Shown here: positions 61,581-64,000 of the stretch, one piece after another
Numbering within the stretch: the stretch's first letter is position 1
How the letters are laid out: each line of letters begins with the position of its first letter
Source of the DNA: Halomonas campaniensis
Lineage (GTDB): Bacteria > Pseudomonadota > Gammaproteobacteria > Pseudomonadales > Halomonadaceae
Length of the DNA stretch: 64,000 bases
Reading direction: 5' to 3'
Assembly (NCBI RefSeq): GCF_002211105.1
Contig: NZ_JPUA01000003.1
Coordinates: forward strand, 1-64,000
Notes under the pieces: model-generated
Told to the model about the DNA's origin: nothing
What the model saw: only the letters and a program-made list of their open reading frames with translations
Database searches by the model: none
Position numbers and translations under genes: made by a program

Positions 61581-62861
61581 ATGGAAGTTATTATCCTCTT
61601 TAGCGTTTTCTTGGTTTTGCTCTTGGTGGGAATGCCCATTGCGTTTGCGTTGGGGCTAGCCTCGCTCTCTTATCTGCTGCTTGAAGGTATTTCATTAACC
61701 ATCGTTCCGCAGCGCATGTATGCGGGTATCGATACCTTCGTGCTGCTGTGTATCCCCGGCTTTGTGTTGGCCGGCAATTTAATGAATGTGGGCAATATCA
61801 CTGATCATATTGTGCGTTTTTCCAATGCTTTGTTAGGCCATATTCGCGGCGGTCTTGGCTTGGCCAATGTGGCAGGGTCGATGATTTTCGGTGGTATCTC
61901 CGGCACGGCGGTTGCGGATTCAGCTAGCATCGGTTCGGTGATGGTTCCCGGTATGGCTCGCTCAGGCTATGACAAGCCGTTTGCCGCTGCAGTTACCGCC
62001 GCTTCGTCAACTGTTGGGCCGATTATACCGCCCAGTGTTCCCATGATCATCGCCGGATCTCTCAGCGGTATTTCAGTCGGGCGTATGTTCCTGGCAGGCG
62101 CAGTACCGGGGCTTCTAATGGGCCTCGCCATGATGGTTACGGTGTATATCCTGGCTGTTCGGCGTGGATATCCCAAAGAGCAGTGGGTACCTTTTTTGCA
62201 GCTGCTGCGCGAAGCCAAAACGGCCTTCTGGGCACTGCTGATGACCGTGATTATTCTCTACGGCATTATTGGCGGGTTCTTTACCCCCACCGAAGCGTCT
62301 ATTGTGGCTTGTCTCTATGCCTTGGTTGTCGGCATGTATGTGTATAAAGGCCTGTCGTGGAAAAAGCTTCCGGCGATTTTGTCAGATACTGTATTAACCT
62401 CGTCGGCACTATTACTGATGGTAGGCTTGGCGAACCTGTTTGGCTGGATACTCACCAGTGAGCAGATTCCCCAAATGATCGCTGCACTTATTCTTTCCAT
62501 TAGCGATAACCCGCTAATTGTTCTGCTGATTCTTAACCTGATTCTGCTATTCGTCGGCGCTTTTATGGAAACCATCGCCGCGCTGATTATTCTATTCCCA
62601 GCCTTGGTGGGAGTGGCGACAGGAGTGGGTGTTGACCCGGTACATTTCGCTGTCATTGCGGTGTTGAACCTGATGATTGGGCTGACAACACCACCGGTGG
62701 GGGTGTGCCTATTCGTGGTGGCGGGGATTGGCAAGCTACCCATGTTGACGGTGGCAAAAGCCATCGTGCCTTTTTTGCTGTGCAACTTGGCGGTACTGTT
62801 GTTGGTGACCTATGTCCCCGCGATTTCGCTTTGGTTGCCTAACTTGCTGATGGGAGAGTAG
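61581..62861 (+). CDS. TRAP transporter large permease DctM (second set)
   Basis: A protein of 426 residues. Signatures: RFSNALLGHIRGGLGLANVA, MIFGGISGTAVADSASIGSV, VGPIIPPSVPMIIAGSLSGI, SVGRMFLAGAVPG, and LNLMIGLTTPPVGVCLFVVA. ATG at 61581 follows CAGGAG by 8 bp and the dctQ stop by 2 bp. Confidence 0.93.
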   Translation: MEVIILFSVFLVLLLVGMPIAFALGLASLSYLLLEGISLTIVPQRMYAGIDTFVLLCIPGFVLAGNLMNVGNITDHIVRFSNALLGHIRGGLGLANVAGSMIFGGISGTAVADSASIGSVMVPGMARSGYDKPFAAAVTAASSTVGPIIPPSVPMIIAGSLSGISVGRMFLAGAVPGLLMGLAMMVTVYILAVRRGYPKEQWVPFLQLLREAKTAFWALLMTVIILYGIIGGFFTPTEASIVACLYALVVGMYVYKGLSWKKLPAILSDTVLTSSALLLMVGLANLFGWILTSEQIPQMIAALILSISDNPLIVLLILNLILLFVGAFMETIAALIILFPALVGVATGVGVDPVHFAVIAVLNLMIGLTTPPVGVCLFVVAGIGKLPMLTVAKAIVPFLLCNLAVLLLVTYVPAISLWLPNLLMGE

Positions 62862-62864
62862 TTA

Positions 62865-64000
62865 ATGATGGCTCCAAAGCTGATTGAAGCATCGCCAAAA
62901 AGTGGCCAGATCGGGATTGTTCATCTGGGGTTGGGCGCTTTTCACCGCGCCCATCAAGCGGTCTATTTAGAGCGTTATCGCCAACGCAGCGGTGACGGTG
63001 AGTGGGGAGTATGCAGTGCGAATTTACGCTCTAGCGTTGGTTTAGTCGACGGCTTATGTGCGGCAGGGCATCGCTACCATGTGGCGGAGTACGCCGATAG
63101 CAAAAATATCACGCTGCGCGAAATTGGCGTGATTGAAGAGGCGCTCTTTTCAGGCCGTGATGCTGACGGTCGTTGGAGTCGTGACCGTGAGGCGTTGCTG
63201 GCGCGAATGGCCTCTGTGGATACCCGTATCGTGACGTTAACGGTGACCGAGAAGGGTTACTTTTTAAACCCCGCCAGCGGTGAGCTAAGGATCGATGACC
63301 CCATGATCATTGGCGATATTGCTTCTCCCCAGCAGCCGCGCACCGCACCAGGATTAATCGTCGAAGCGTTAGTAAGGCGGCAAGAAGCGGGTATTGCCCC
63401 CTTTACCGTGCTCTCTTGCGACAATATGCCGGCTAACGGTAAGCGGACTCGCCAGGCGGTGGTGCAGCTGGCCGAGCAGCGTGACGCAGAACTGGCCAGT
63501 TGGATAGCTAACAAGGTGGCATTTCCCAGCAGCATGGTGGATCGCATCGTACCTGCGATGACCGACGCGGATTTCGAACGGTTAGCGGCGCTGGGCGTTA
63601 CTGATCCCAATGCAGTGGTATGCGAAGCTTTCTCTCAGTGGGTAGTGGAGGATCACTTTCCGCTTGGACGGCCGAGCTGGGAAGCTGAGGAGGTTGAAAT
63701 GGTGGCAGATGTGGCGCCGTTTGAAACCATGAAACTGCGCATGCTCAACGGTAGCCACTCCTTGCTTGCCTATCTTGGTGCGCTTGCCGGTATCGAAACG
63801 GTCTATGACGGCATCAATCATGACGAGCTACGGGCGTTGTTACGCCGCTATATGCTTGAAGAGGCAGCACCTACGCTAGAGATGCCCGAAGGCATCGATT
63901 TAGAGGCTTACGCTGACTCGCTGCTGGCGCGCTTTGCCAATGACAGTTTGCGTCATCGTCTGCAGCAGATCGCTATGGATGGCAGCCAAAAGCTTCCTCA
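62865..64000 (+). CDS. Fructuronate reductase/mannitol dehydrogenase-family protein (partial)
   Basis: The frame is open to the window end, 378 codons; the family is about 480-490 residues. It is a long-chain polyol dehydrogenase: IGIVHLGLGAFHRAHQAVYL at the NAD site, VLSCDNMPANGKRTRQAV, VDRIVPAMTDADF, EAFSQWVVEDHFPLGRPSWE, and catalytic ETMKLRMLNGSHSLLAYLG (Lys, Asn, His). UxuB-type members reduce D-fructuronate to D-mannonate, the substrate of the nearby ManD. It starts 3 bp after dctM. Mannitol dehydrogenase activity is the alternative. Confidence 0.85.
   Translation, partial: MMAPKLIEASPKSGQIGIVHLGLGAFHRAHQAVYLERYRQRSGDGEWGVCSANLRSSVGLVDGLCAAGHRYHVAEYADSKNITLREIGVIEEALFSGRDADGRWSRDREALLARMASVDTRIVTLTVTEKGYFLNPASGELRIDDPMIIGDIASPQQPRTAPGLIVEALVRRQEAGIAPFTVLSCDNMPANGKRTRQAVVQLAEQRDAELASWIANKVAFPSSMVDRIVPAMTDADFERLAALGVTDPNAVVCEAFSQWVVEDHFPLGRPSWEAEEVEMVADVAPFETMKLRMLNGSHSLLAYLGALAGIETVYDGINHDELRALLRRYMLEEAAPTLEMPEGIDLEAYADSLLARFANDSLRHRLQQIAMDGSQKLP

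Noticed and set aside
1-64000. tRNA, rRNA or riboswitch genes
   Set aside because: None recognised by eye on either strand; a covariance search would be needed to exclude them.

Overview
The window looks like a halophilic gammaproteobacterium of the Halomonas/Chromohalobacter kind. This rests on gene content: hut histidine catabolism with a yjiH-type membrane gene, a carnitine (cdh/caiX) cluster, a ManD/RspB/TRAP sugar-acid cluster, a PHA synthase remnant and the uncharacterised GAK cluster. It is an inference from families and synteny; no rRNA or tRNA gene is present to confirm it.

Region 1 (1-10,100) is a mobile-element region with long non-coding stretches. It holds a DUF4236 protein, two small secreted proteins, four excisionase/AlpA-like DNA-binding proteins, a superinfection-immunity-like membrane protein, a probable tail assembly chaperone divergent from a 734-residue tail tape-measure protein, a lipoprotein with its own terminator, and a broken integrase N-terminus. 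No capsid, terminase, portal, primase or intact integrase gene is visible. Its most unusual feature is a 630-bp stretch (2042-2671) made of short words. Each word occurs 2-4 times (the last group six times) about 9-14 bp apart, and the word then changes to a related one. The best reading is a phage satellite or heavily reduced prophage that kept its tail-length genes.

Region 2 (10,200-17,900) is stress and low-oxygen flavoured: cbpA-cbpM, a small unknown protein behind a good FNR-type box, a diguanylate cyclase, a DksA/TraR-like zinc-finger protein, an unknown helical protein, a Pat/ACS-like acetyltransferase with a large internal in-frame deletion, a Crp/Fnr regulator without the N-terminal Fe-S cysteines, and the 3' end of a phaC gene. 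Region 3 (18,050-29,200) is histidine utilisation: hutC, a frameshifted yjiH-type gene, then hutI-hutG-hutU-hutH, an ion-transporter-like permease and a histidinol-dehydrogenase-family enzyme. Three HutC-type operators (core TGTATATACA) sit before hutC, the yjiH-type gene and hutI. An IS3-family remnant follows.

Region 4 (29,900-40,100) has small envelope and stress proteins, then the GAK cluster: amphi-Trp protein, metallophosphoesterase, histidine phosphatase, HprK-like kinase, ATP-grasp, APH-like kinase, and a divergent CofD-like protein. Its biochemical role is unknown. Region 5 (40,100-45,400) is carnitine catabolism: cdhR, caiX, and opposite them cdhC-cdhA-cdhB-hydrolase. Region 6 (45,650-53,370) has a PQQ sugar dehydrogenase with a cytochrome c, an AttEFGH-like ABC exporter with its CrtC/AttH-like lipoprotein, and an HDOD-GGDEF protein. 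Region 7 (53,700-64,000) is a GntR-controlled sugar-acid locus: two complete TRAP transporters, a 46-residue unknown protein, mannonate dehydratase, an RspB-like dehydrogenase and a fructuronate-reductase-like gene cut by the window end. Together these would take L-gulonate, fructuronate or mannonate to 2-keto-3-deoxygluconate.
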